In this document: one piece after another, positions 1 through 6,065 of the stretch
How positions within the stretch are numbered: the stretch's first letter is position 1
How the letters are laid out: each line of letters starts with the position of its first letter
Origin: Tannerellaceae bacterium
GTDB taxonomy: Bacteria; Bacteroidota; Bacteroidia; Bacteroidales; Tannerellaceae
NCBI GenBank assembly: GCA_031276545.1
Contig: JAISMW010000009.1
Location: 1 to 6,359, forward strand
Direction of reading: 5' to 3'
DNA length: 6,359 nt
Position numbers and translations under genes: made by a program
The notes under the pieces: model-generated
The model's database searches: none
The model's input: the letters and a program-made list of their open reading frames with translations, nothing else
Told to the model about the DNA's origin: nothing

Positions 1-240
1 ATAGAAGAAGACGTCCGCGGCATGGAACTGCTTCAGTACGGGCGGAAGCGTTTTTCCGTTATCATCCTGGACAGCGACTTCCGCGTCATCGGCGAAACGT
101 TGATGCCCGACTATACGTACAATTCCCAACTGATGTTTGTCCGCGAAGACGGGCTGTATATTTCCGACAGCCACTACCTGAATCCGGAATTTAGCGACGA
201 CGAACTGAGCTTCCGCCGCTTTGTGCTGACGGAGCGGTGA
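1..240 (+). CDS. DUF4221 family protein, C-terminal part (5' end outside window)
   Basis: The frame is open from base 1 and ends with TGA at 238-240, so 79 C-terminal residues are visible and the start lies to the left. The end of the protein has the wording typical of DUF4221 proteins of Bacteroidales: a strand reading FSVIILDSDFRVIGET, then a tyrosine and a hydrophobic strand, then EDGLYIS, an N-P pair, and the tail DDELSFRRFVL. These proteins are usually about 350-400 residues, often carry a lipoprotein signal, and are thought to be beta-propeller-like surface or periplasmic proteins of unknown function. The signal cannot be checked here. The last 13 codons and the stop lie in the 47-bp direct repeat that recurs at 1421-1467. 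The Met at 22 is an internal residue, not a start. The family call rests on memory of the family pattern. Confidence 0.75.
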   Translation: MEEDVRGMELLQYGRKRFSVIILDSDFRVIGETLMPDYTYNSQLMFVREDGLYISDSHYLNPEFSDDELSFRRFVLTER

Positions 241-244
241 ATGG
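198..244. repeat. 47-bp direct repeat, copy 1 (inside end of DUF4221 gene)
   Basis: This stretch is identical to 1421-1467 at an offset of 1223. It covers the last 13 full codons of the DUF4221 gene, its TGA stop and the four bases ATGG. Identity fails at 197 versus 1420 on the left and at 245 versus 1468 on the right. As this copy is joined to the complete reading frame, it is the copy the gene uses now. Confidence 0.95.
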
Positions 245-248
245 AGCG

Positions 249-281
249 GAACGTTGAGAGTGTGTTCAATTCTCTACGTTC
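249..281. terminator. Imperfect stem-loop between convergent genes, possible terminator
   Basis: GAACGT at 249-254 pairs with ACGTTC at 276-281. After a T/T mismatch, GAGA at 256-259 pairs with TCTC at 271-274, leaving a loop of about 11 bases. It lies between the convergent stop codons of the DUF4221 and nuclease genes and overlaps the nuclease stop. Neither side is followed by a run of T, so it is not a classic intrinsic terminator; it may only protect 3' ends or be chance. Confidence 0.3.
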
Positions 282-1371
282 AACTTTCAGGGTTCGAGTC
301 GTTTTGTTGCCGGTTTTCCAGTACCCGCTCTATTTCTTCCACCGAAGGTAACTGTGTTTTGATATCTTCGGGGATAGCATCCGTCAGTCGATATTCGCTG
401 ACGCCCATCGGCTTGTTGATGTCCCGGAGGGCGTATTCGACATCAATCTTATTTTTCTTTTTGCACAGCAGAATACCGATGGTGGGATTGTCGTTCGCTT
501 TTCGCAGCAGCGTGTCTACTGCCGACAGGTAATAGTTCAGCTTGCCGGCATATTCGGGTTTGAATTTTCCTGCTTTCAGTTCTATCACGACGTAGCAGCG
601 TAATTCCAGATGGTAAAAAAGCATGTCCAGGAAATAATCGGTTTCTCCGATTTCTATTTTGTACTGTCGTCCGAGGAAGGCAAATCCTTTGCCGAGTTCG
701 AGCAAAAATTTGGTAATGTTTCTGGTCAGTTCGTCTTCAATAGCTTTTTCCAGTGCATCATTTTCCAGGCCGAGAAAATCGAAATTATAAGGGTCTTTCA
801 GGGACTGTGCGGCAAGTTTGGACTGTTCTTCGGGCAGTGTAGCCATGAAATTGTGCGTGGCGCTCCCCGTTTTCCGGTAATATCTGCTGTCTATCTGTAT
901 TTCCAGCGTATCCCTGTCCCAGCCGTTTAGAGCAGTTGCCCGACAATAAAACTCAGCCTCATCCAGGTCTTTTACCTTTGTAATGATAAGGCGGTTATGT
1001 CCCCACGGTATTTGTGCCACACCGTGTGGCACAAATGGATATTTGGCGGAATAGAACCGGTACCACTGCAAAATGGCGTATACATTTCGTCGCGAGAAGC
1101 CTTTGATTTCGGGAAATTCATGCTTCAGTTCGGTTGCAATCCGTTCGATAAATCCGCTGCCCCAACCTGATTTTTCCTGCTTTTCGGCAATTTCTCTGCC
1201 TATTTCCCAGTATAATTCAAGAATTTGAGAGTTGATCGAAAATGCCAGTTTATTCCGGACGTAATATATTTTCGATTTCAGCACTGTAACCCATGCCGAG
1301 AAATCGGATGTGTTTATTTCTTCTCCATCTGTGGAGGCTTTTCCTGCGGTTTCCTTATCGTTCATCATCAT
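280..1371 (-). CDS. DUF1016 / YhcG-family PD-(D/E)XK nuclease domain protein
   Basis: A protein of 363 residues, normal for the family. Residues 24-110 match the DUF1016 N-terminal domain: INSQILELYWEIGREIAEKQ at 46-65, then GWGSGFIERIATEL and SRRNVYAILQWYRFY. Residues 119-126 read AQIPWGHN, a family hallmark. The C-terminal half is the nuclease fold: a helix with E213, FLGRQYKIEIG at 232-242, D249 in the FLDMLFYH strand, then IELK with E264 and K266, followed by KPEYAGKLNYYLSAVD. All three expected catalytic positions (D249, E264, K266) are present, so the enzyme looks intact. The family is predicted to cut nucleic acid; its substrate and biological role are not settled, although members often sit in accessory or restriction-like loci. 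The open frame extends 117 codons further upstream, but that part lies antisense to the repeat and in another frame over the YqaA gene and has no family similarity. The start is therefore in the ATG ATG ATG run at 1371, 1368 or 1365. The gene lies in the candidate inserted cassette. Confidence 0.88.
   Translation of the reverse strand: MMMNDKETAGKASTDGEEINTSDFSAWVTVLKSKIYYVRNKLAFSINSQILELYWEIGREIAEKQEKSGWGSGFIERIATELKHEFPEIKGFSRRNVYAILQWYRFYSAKYPFVPHGVAQIPWGHNRLIITKVKDLDEAEFYCRATALNGWDRDTLEIQIDSRYYRKTGSATHNFMATLPEEQSKLAAQSLKDPYNFDFLGLENDALEKAIEDELTRNITKFLLELGKGFAFLGRQYKIEIGETDYFLDMLFYHLELRCYVVIELKAGKFKPEYAGKLNYYLSAVDTLLRKANDNPTIGILLCKKKNKIDVEYALRDINKPMGVSEYRLTDAIPEDIKTQLPSVEEIERVLENRQQNDSNPES
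1010..1036. repeat. 27-nt near-perfect palindrome inside the nuclease gene
   Basis: The arms ATTTGTGCCACAC (1010-1022) and GTGTGGCACAAAT (1024-1036) are exact reverse complements around a single C at 1023. In the nuclease frame it covers codons 113-121 (FVPHGVAQI), directly before the family's PWGHN motif. It is long for a chance palindrome in coding sequence. It could act as a protein-binding site, as a cruciform in DNA or as a hairpin in the mRNA; none of these is shown. Confidence 0.9.
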
Positions 1372-1394
1372 GGTGTTAAAATTATTTTGCGGTG

Positions 1395-1402
1395 TAAAGG
1401 TA
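1395..1402 (-). promoter_or_regulatory. Likely -7 box of the nuclease gene promoter
   Basis: On the minus strand this reads TACCTTTA, matching the Bacteroidetes -7 consensus TAnnTTTG at all but the final base. It would start a transcript about 15-20 nt ahead of the triple ATG. The expected -33 element (TTG, 19-21 nt further upstream) is poor; TTC or GTC is found there, at the inner edge of the direct repeat. The promoter is probably weak, or transcription also reads in from the upstream YqaA gene on the same strand. Confidence 0.45.
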
Positions 1403-1420
1403 GCATAAAAGCGGTAAAGG

Positions 1421-1467
1421 CGACGAACTGAGCTTCCGCCGCTTTGTGCTGACGGAGCGGTGAATGG
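1421..1467. repeat. 47-bp direct repeat, copy 2 (upstream of nuclease gene)
   Basis: A second, base-for-base copy of 198-244, on the same strand. Here it has no reading frame attached to its left and is a disconnected fragment of the DUF4221 3' end. It lies 49 bp beyond the nuclease start and 11 bp from the YqaA stop codon. Complete identity means the duplication is recent or is kept uniform by recombination. Confidence 0.95.
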
Positions 1468-1478
1468 GGCTTCTCCCG

Positions 1479-1928
1479 CTACATCATGGCGTGTACCTTG
1501 AAGATAAATTCCATCCAAATCCAGTAACGCAGGGTTTTGCCGGCGGTCATCGCCAGGGCTACCGTCCAGGCATTGGCCCGAAGGAATCCCAAGGCTACGG
1601 CAATGAAGTCGCCTACGCCGGGAAGGAATACGAAAAAGGCTGCCCAGGAGCCTTTTCCCTGTACCCAGGACTGTATGCGGCGGAGTTTGGCGGGATTCAG
1701 CTTGAGGTATTTTTCTATCCATTCGGTTTTGCCCAGCAGGCCGATCCAGTAGCAGGTCATGCCTCCGAGGGAATTGCCCAGCGAGGCGGCTATCAGACAG
1801 GGTAGCGGGGCGGCTCCGGCCCAGAGGACGCCGGTGAGTACTACTTCGCTGCTGAACGGCAGGATGGTGGCGGCCAGGAAGGATGCCAAAAATACGCCTA
1901 AATAACCGTACTCGACAAGAATATCCAT
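1479..1928 (-). CDS. yqaA: YqaA family (DedA-like) inner-membrane protein
   Basis: A protein of 149 residues, the usual size for YqaA (about 140-150), ending in TAG at 1479. It opens with MDILVEYGYLGVFLASFLAA, then LPFSSEVVL with Glu28 (29 and on hydrophobic), GNSLGGMTCYWIG at 51-63, a polar segment KTEWIEKYLKLNPAKLRRIQ at 67-86, and FLPGVGDFIAVALGFLR at 101-117, the family's G-D signature in a re-entrant or membrane helix. About four membrane segments are visible. DedA-superfamily proteins are inner-membrane transporters linked to lipid carrier recycling and membrane homeostasis; the substrate of YqaA itself is not known. The start at 1928 was chosen because the family N-terminus begins there; the longer open frame upstream is a shadow of the neighbouring membrane gene. 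It overlaps that gene by 31 nt, which suggests translational coupling, and is the last gene of the cluster. Confidence 0.87.
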   Translation of the reverse strand: MDILVEYGYLGVFLASFLAATILPFSSEVVLTGVLWAGAAPLPCLIAASLGNSLGGMTCYWIGLLGKTEWIEKYLKLNPAKLRRIQSWVQGKGSWAAFFVFLPGVGDFIAVALGFLRANAWTVALAMTAGKTLRYWIWMEFIFKVHAMM

Positions 1929-2932
1929 GAGGAACGCAGGAATGAAAGGGATATGTAGGCGAGCATGAGCGCGTAGTAGAGGAGGCATTTTTTCCGTCCT
2001 TTCTTTACGGTGAAAAAGTGCGATACCAGTATGGATACCGGCATGCAGATGACGTTCAGAAATTCGTCGGACGACTGCCTGTACACCAGAAACAACCCCA
2101 GCGAGGCGGCCGAGAGCAGGATGAGGAAGGAGAGAAACCGGCGGGTGCGAAGATTGTCGTCGTGCTCGTGGAGCAGGATATTGACGATGGCTATCATCGC
2201 CGGAAAGGCGGCACAGAGTACCGGCAGCCAGTGTATGAGGGGCGACTGCCACAGACGACCGGGCAAACCGATGTCGGCCATCGAGGCGAAGGGTACCGTG
2301 AAGGGCGTAAAGTCGCGCTGCCATACGCACCAGCCCAGCAGGAACCAGTATACCAGACCGGCTCCGGTGAGCGAGGCCAGAAAGGTGCGCGGCGAGAGTA
2401 CTTTGAAGTTGTACATCCCCAGCCAGAAGACGGGCAGAAACCAGAGGATGTGTACCCACAGCAGACTGCCGACGCCGATGAGCAGGGCGGCGCTGAAGGT
2501 TTTCTGTACCGATGCGGCATCGTGGTAGGAGTTGAGCAACCGGTAAAAGGCCAGGATGAGGCAGAAGACTCCCGGCGAGGAGGGCTTCAGGGGGAAGAAG
2601 TTCGGGTTGGTACTGATAAGCAGGAGGTAGAGGAAGAAGGGCATCAGGGTTTTTTCGCGGATGATGACGAGTATGTAGTTAGCCCGGTAGATCAGAAAGG
2701 CTCCCCCCAGGGTGAGGAGTATCCCGGCGAGGTAGGTAAAGGTTTTGCCCGGCAGTACCCGGCAGACCAGTTGCCAGAGGGGTGTGGCCGAGGCTTCGCT
2801 GTGCACCGGGTAGCCCGTGGAGGCTGCATATCCCGCTATCCAGAAGAACAGGGAGACGCCCGTCAGCATGGCGTAATTGACGGGCGTGTCTATGCTGTAC
2901 TGTTTATCGTAGCTGAAGGATTTGCCTTTCAT
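1898..2932 (-). CDS. Polytopic membrane protein, DUF6427-like
   Basis: A 344-residue protein dominated by hydrophobic segments. Likely membrane spans lie near residues 21-38, 66-83, 96-108, 121-133, 147-170, 184-202, 233-253, 265-283, 290-308 and 316-332, so about nine or ten. Short basic loops (KKGRKK at 310-315, RTRR at 262-265) suggest cytoplasmic sides. The central part, with NP at 109-110, FYRLLNSYHDAASVQ at 129-143 and then a G-rich span, resembles the Bacteroidota-specific DUF6427 proteins, whose function is unknown. I am fairly sure it is a real membrane protein and only moderately sure of the family. It starts 3 nt after the purD stop (TAA, TAC, ATG) and runs 31 nt into the YqaA gene, so it is almost certainly cotranscribed with both. 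Nothing in it points to a purine transport role. Confidence 0.8.
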   Translation of the reverse strand: MKGKSFSYDKQYSIDTPVNYAMLTGVSLFFWIAGYAASTGYPVHSEASATPLWQLVCRVLPGKTFTYLAGILLTLGGAFLIYRANYILVIIREKTLMPFFLYLLLISTNPNFFPLKPSSPGVFCLILAFYRLLNSYHDAASVQKTFSAALLIGVGSLLWVHILWFLPVFWLGMYNFKVLSPRTFLASLTGAGLVYWFLLGWCVWQRDFTPFTVPFASMADIGLPGRLWQSPLIHWLPVLCAAFPAMIAIVNILLHEHDDNLRTRRFLSFLILLSAASLGLFLVYRQSSDEFLNVICMPVSILVSHFFTVKKGRKKCLLYYALMLAYISLSFLRSSWIFLSSTVI

Positions 2933-2935
2933 GTA

Positions 2936-4210
2936 TTACAAATCGAAACCGATGTCGGTGCGGAAATACATGTTGTCGAAATGCAGGGAGGCGATGGCCT
3001 GATAGGTCTGTGCCAGGGCTTCGTCGCGGCTGCTTCCGAGGGAGCTGACGGCCAGCACGCGTCCTCCGCCGGTAAGGACGCCGGCGTCGGTCTGTCGGGT
3101 GCCGGCGTGGAAGATCACGGCGTCCGGGGGGAGGAGTGCGTCGAGGCCGGAGACGGGCTTCCCTTTTTCGTAGGCTTCGGGGTATCCTCCGCTGACGAGC
3201 ATCACGGTGACGGCCGTGCGGGGGTCTTCCCTCAGGGTGTGCCGGTCGAGTGTGCCGGCGGCTACGCTTTCGAGCCATTCCAGCAGGTCGTTTTGCATGC
3301 GCATCAGGACGACTTCGGTTTCCGGGTCGCCCATGCGGCAGTTGTATTCAATGACGTAGGGTTCGCCGGCCACGCTGATCAGCCCCAGGAAGATGAAGCC
3401 CCGGTAGTCGATGCCTTCGGCTTTGAGTCCTTCCACGGTGGGGCGTATGATGCGTGTTTCGACCTTTTCCATAAAGATTTTGTCGGCGAAAGGAACGGGC
3501 GATACGGCTCCCATTCCTCCGGTATTGAGTCCGGTGTTGCCTTCGCCGATGCGTTTATAGTCTTTGGCAACGGGGAGGATCCGGTAGTGGCTGCCGTCGG
3601 TTAGGACGAATACGGAGCATTCGGTTCCGTCGAGAAATTCTTCGATGACGACGGTTTTCCCTGCTTCGCCGAATTTGCCGGCCAACATTTCGCTCAGTTC
3701 TTTTTTGGCTTCTTCGGGGCTGTCGACGATCAGTACGCCTTTTCCGGCGGCCAGTCCGTCGGCTTTCAGCACGCAGGGGGGCTTCAGGGAGTCGATGAAG
3801 CGGAATCCTTCGTCGATGCTTCCGGCCGTGATGCTGCGGTACCGTGCGGTGGGGATCCCGTGGCGCATCATGAAGGCTTTGGCGAAGTCCTTGCTTCCTT
3901 CCAGGCGTGCTCCCTCGCGGCCGGGGCCTATTACGGGGATGTGCTTCAGGAGGGGGTCGTTCAGGAAGAAGTCGCGGATACCTTTCACGAGCGGTTCCTC
4001 GGGTCCTACTATTATTATATGTATATCGTGAGCGAGGGCGAAGTTCCCCAGCGCGGGGAAGTCGGTTGCGCTCAGGTTCACATTGGTGCCTTCCTGCGCG
4101 GTGCCGGCATTTCCGGGTGCGATGAAGAGGCGGCTCAGTTTCCTGCTTTGTCTGATTTTCCAGGCCAGGGCGTGTTCCCGTCCACCGGAGCCCAGGAGCA
4201 GTATGTTCAT
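2936..4210 (-). CDS. purD: Phosphoribosylamine-glycine ligase (GAR synthetase)
   Basis: PurD joins phosphoribosylamine and glycine with ATP to give glycinamide ribonucleotide, the second step of de novo purine synthesis, in the cytoplasm. The 424-residue protein is full length for the family. It starts with MNILLLGSGGREHALAWK (nucleotide-like N domain), has GPEEPLV at 69-75, the ATP-grasp elements KADGLAAGKGV at 149-159 and EEFLDGTECS at 190-199, NTGGMGAVSP at 229-238, and EYNCRMGDPETE at 288-299 carrying metal-binding Glu and Asn. The C-domain ends in the family tail FRTDIGFDL. A TTG five codons upstream could also open the frame, but the ATG at 4210 fits the family start exactly. It lies 11 nt after the stop of the RlmL-like gene and 3 nt before the next gene, so it belongs to the five-gene cluster. 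No purine riboswitch or operator is visible. Confidence 0.97.
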   Translation of the reverse strand: MNILLLGSGGREHALAWKIRQSRKLSRLFIAPGNAGTAQEGTNVNLSATDFPALGNFALAHDIHIIIVGPEEPLVKGIRDFFLNDPLLKHIPVIGPGREGARLEGSKDFAKAFMMRHGIPTARYRSITAGSIDEGFRFIDSLKPPCVLKADGLAAGKGVLIVDSPEEAKKELSEMLAGKFGEAGKTVVIEEFLDGTECSVFVLTDGSHYRILPVAKDYKRIGEGNTGLNTGGMGAVSPVPFADKIFMEKVETRIIRPTVEGLKAEGIDYRGFIFLGLISVAGEPYVIEYNCRMGDPETEVVLMRMQNDLLEWLESVAAGTLDRHTLREDPRTAVTVMLVSGGYPEAYEKGKPVSGLDALLPPDAVIFHAGTRQTDAGVLTGGGRVLAVSSLGSSRDEALAQTYQAIASLHFDNMYFRTDIGFDL

Positions 4211-4221
4211 AGCTTCATGTT

Positions 4222-5571
4222 TCAATTGTCGAACTTTTTCTTTTTGTACGTTTTCTTGGCCGGCTTCCGGTCCGGGTAGTCTTCGCTGCCGTCGTCTGGG
4301 TTATCGTCCGGGTGAGCGGCGGCGAAGCGGCGTTCGGGTCTGTCGGGCTTGTCTTTTCGGGAATCGGGTGTGCGTTTCACGGGGCGTACGTCCAGGCCGT
4401 CGATGGACAGCGCTTTTTTGTATTCCTTGTTTGTGCCTTCAAACATTTCGTAGCGGCGGTATTCGCAGGCTAATGCTCCGTTCATCATCTGTATTTTTTC
4501 GCTGGGGTGGAGTCCTATTTTCTCGAAACATTCTTCCTTGTAGCTGATGATCCAGACGTTGAACCCGGCGAATACGTGCTTCATCCGCTCGCCTATCATG
4601 GTGTAGAGGTCGGAGAGGTCTCGCGGGGAGAGTCGTTCTCCGTAGGGCGGATTGGTTACCATGATGCCCGGACCGGGCGCCTCGCTGTATTGCTGGAAGG
4701 GGAGGACTTTCAGGTCGACGTATTTCCGGAGTCCGGCGTTCCGGATATTTTTGTCGGCTATTTCGATGGCGGTCGGCGAGATGTCGCTTCCGAAGCACTT
4801 GAAGGTGAAGGCGCGTTCGTCGCTGTCGTCGTTGTAGATACGGTCGAAGAGGCCGGCGTCGAAATCCAGCCATTTTTCAAAGGCAAATTCTTTGCGGTAG
4901 ATCCCTGGGGGGATATTGAGCGCAATCATGGCGGCCTCAATCAGGAGGGTTCCCGATCCGCACATGGGGTCTATGAAGTTCGATTCGCCTTTCCAGCCGG
5001 TTTTCAGTATCATGCCGGCGGCGAGCACTTCGTTCAGCGGCGCTTCCGTCTGTTCGATGCGATAGCCCCGCTTGTGGAGGCTTTCTCCGGAGCTGTCTAT
5101 GGAGAGGGTACAGTCGTTGTGCGAAATATGGATATGGATGTAGATGTCGGGATTGTTCACCCTCACGGAGGGGCGCTTCTCGTATTTATCCATGAAGTAG
5201 TCCATGATGGCGTCTTTGGTTTTGTAGGCCACGAACTTCGAGTGGTTAAATTCTTCCGAATGTACCACCGAGTCGATGGCAAACGTTTTGTCGATGGATA
5301 AATAGTCTTCCCAGTTCACTTCCCTGGCTTTGCGGTACACCGCATCGGCGTCTTTGGCTTTAAAGTGGCAGATAGGCTTCAGGATACGCAAGGCGGTCCG
5401 GCAGCACAGATTGGTTTTGTAGAGCAACTCAAGGTCTCCTGTGAAAGAGACCATCCGCCGGCCTATTTCGATATCGTTGGCACCCAGTGCAAGGAGTTCA
5501 CCGGCCAGGATGTCTTCCAACCCGTAGAGGGTTTTGGCCACCATTTCAAAAGTACTGTTCTGTATCTGCAT
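4222..5571 (-). CDS. rlmL: THUMP-domain class I SAM-dependent rRNA methyltransferase (RlmL type)
   Basis: A 449-residue protein. It opens with a ferredoxin-like region and a THUMP RNA-binding domain (about residues 10-160, ending in the RGYR element near 168-171), followed by the linker EAPLNEVLAAGM. The Rossmann methyltransferase domain has the SAM loop DPMCGSGTLLIEAA at 201-214, an acidic strand end GSDIS at 261-265 and the catalytic NPPYGERL at 307-314, typical of N2-guanine methylation. The family modifies G2445 of 23S rRNA (E. coli numbering). E. coli RlmKL is a fusion of about 700 residues; this protein has only the RlmL half. Residues from about 396 form a highly charged, proline-rich tail ending in KKTYKKKKFDN, probably disordered and RNA-binding. 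It starts 3 nt after the lipoprotein stop and ends 11 nt before purD. The exact target base is inferred from the family. Confidence 0.9.
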   Translation of the reverse strand: MQIQNSTFEMVAKTLYGLEDILAGELLALGANDIEIGRRMVSFTGDLELLYKTNLCCRTALRILKPICHFKAKDADAVYRKAREVNWEDYLSIDKTFAIDSVVHSEEFNHSKFVAYKTKDAIMDYFMDKYEKRPSVRVNNPDIYIHIHISHNDCTLSIDSSGESLHKRGYRIEQTEAPLNEVLAAGMILKTGWKGESNFIDPMCGSGTLLIEAAMIALNIPPGIYRKEFAFEKWLDFDAGLFDRIYNDDSDERAFTFKCFGSDISPTAIEIADKNIRNAGLRKYVDLKVLPFQQYSEAPGPGIMVTNPPYGERLSPRDLSDLYTMIGERMKHVFAGFNVWIISYKEECFEKIGLHPSEKIQMMNGALACEYRRYEMFEGTNKEYKKALSIDGLDVRPVKRTPDSRKDKPDRPERRFAAAHPDDNPDDGSEDYPDRKPAKKTYKKKKFDN

Positions 5572-5574
5572 GGC

Positions 5575-6027
5575 TTACCAAATCATCATAAGTTTAAACT
5601 TCATGGTACGCGGAAGTATGTTTGTGGCGAAATCGCTGTACCCCACGTAAAAGGCCACCGATCCCGGCATATAGTCGAAGGTGACGGATTCGCTCCATAC
5701 ATCCGGTCCGTCGGCTATGGGCCAGGTGTCGGGCAACGGACGGAGCACTTCTTCGAGTGTGCCGGAGTTTTCTACGGTATAGCCCATCACTACGCCTTCT
5801 TTGTAAATAAACTCGGAAAGTTCCGGTTCTTCAAACTCAAACTGGTAATAGGAATTGGGAGCGCCCTGTCCGCCTTTCAGCCTCCAGTCATTTTCTTTTA
5901 CCGTATAATAGATGGACTTCCACTGGGTTTCCACCCCTGTTTCTCCCGGAGGCCCCATGGGGCCCATCGGGCCTTCGCACGACAACAAGGCGATAAGAGC
6001 CGGCAAGGCAAACAACATTTTTTTCAT
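5575..6027 (-). CDS. Small lipoprotein with collagen-like Gly-X-Y stretch
   Basis: A 150-residue protein with a lipoprotein signal: MKKMLFALPALIALLSC, with the lipobox LLSC and lipidated Cys17. Directly after it come four collagen-like triplets (GPM GPM GPP GET, residues 19-30), then a domain of about 115 residues rich in aromatic and acidic residues (SIYYTVKENDWRL at 38-50, YYQFEFEEPE at 60-69) that looks mainly beta-stranded and ends in KFKLMMIW. Short lipoproteins with this plan are common in Bacteroides and Parabacteroides, but their function is unknown. The residues after Cys17 lack the acidic cluster associated with surface export in Bacteroidota, so it may stay periplasmic; that is inference. 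It is the first gene of the cluster, with a promoter 40-45 nt upstream and 3 nt between its stop and the RlmL-like gene. Confidence 0.85.
   Translation of the reverse strand: MKKMLFALPALIALLSCEGPMGPMGPPGETGVETQWKSIYYTVKENDWRLKGGQGAPNSYYQFEFEEPELSEFIYKEGVVMGYTVENSGTLEEVLRPLPDTWPIADGPDVWSESVTFDYMPGSVAFYVGYSDFATNILPRTMKFKLMMIW
5951..5964. repeat. 14-bp perfect palindrome in the collagen-like codons
   Basis: GGCCCCATGGGGCC is its own reverse complement. It results from GPM/GPM-type codons and can form a strong GC hairpin near the 5' end of the lipoprotein mRNA. It is probably a by-product of the protein repeat, but may slow translation or transcription. Confidence 0.6.
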
Positions 6028-6065
6028 TTTGATACAGCTTTATATATGTGAATTTCTATAAGGTG

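Larger units (their letters stand above)
245..1467. mobile_element. Candidate single-gene inserted cassette (1223 bp, DUF1016 nuclease)
   Basis: The segment comprises 35 bp of spacer, the DUF1016 nuclease gene, a 49-bp promoter region and one copy of the 47-bp repeat. Deleting one repeat plus the material between the copies leaves the DUF4221 stop followed after 15 nt by the stop of the convergent YqaA gene, a plausible ancestral arrangement. Sampled 60-base lines inside it hand-count at 43% (721-780) and 35% GC (1201-1260), against 63% for a purD line (3241-3300), which fits foreign origin. There is no transposase or integrase gene and I saw no terminal inverted repeats. The crossover could lie anywhere in the repeat, so the exact ends are undefined. 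That it is an insertion is well supported; that it is mobile in its own right is inference. Confidence 0.6.

Noticed and set aside
1010..1036. Intrinsic terminator
   Set aside because: The palindrome is inside an intact coding region and has no T run on either side.
198..1467. Classic insertion sequence with transposase and terminal inverted repeats
   Set aside because: No transposase is encoded, the inner ends show no inverted repeats, and 47 bp is too long for a normal target-site duplication.
1372..1722. N-terminal extension of 117 codons in frame with the nuclease gene
   Set aside because: It runs across the direct repeat and over the YqaA gene in another frame, has low-complexity Arg/Pro/Ser composition and no DUF1016 similarity. 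A promoter-like box and three ATG codons mark the real start near 1371.
2018..3604. 528-codon plus-strand open frame
   Set aside because: It is antisense to the membrane protein gene and purD, both clearly real, and its product is a Gly/Glu/Val-rich string without domains. Long antisense frames are expected in GC-rich coding DNA.
4211..4225. TTG start for purD five codons upstream
   Set aside because: The ATG at 4210 gives the exact family N-terminus (MNILLLGSGGREHA); the TTG would overlap the end of the RlmL-like gene without need.
4507..5301. 264-codon plus-strand open frame
   Set aside because: It lies entirely antisense to the RlmL-like gene and its translation shows no recognisable domain.
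5365..6051. 228-codon plus-strand open frame
   Set aside because: It is antisense to the end of the RlmL-like gene and to the whole lipoprotein gene, which has a clear signal peptide and promoter.
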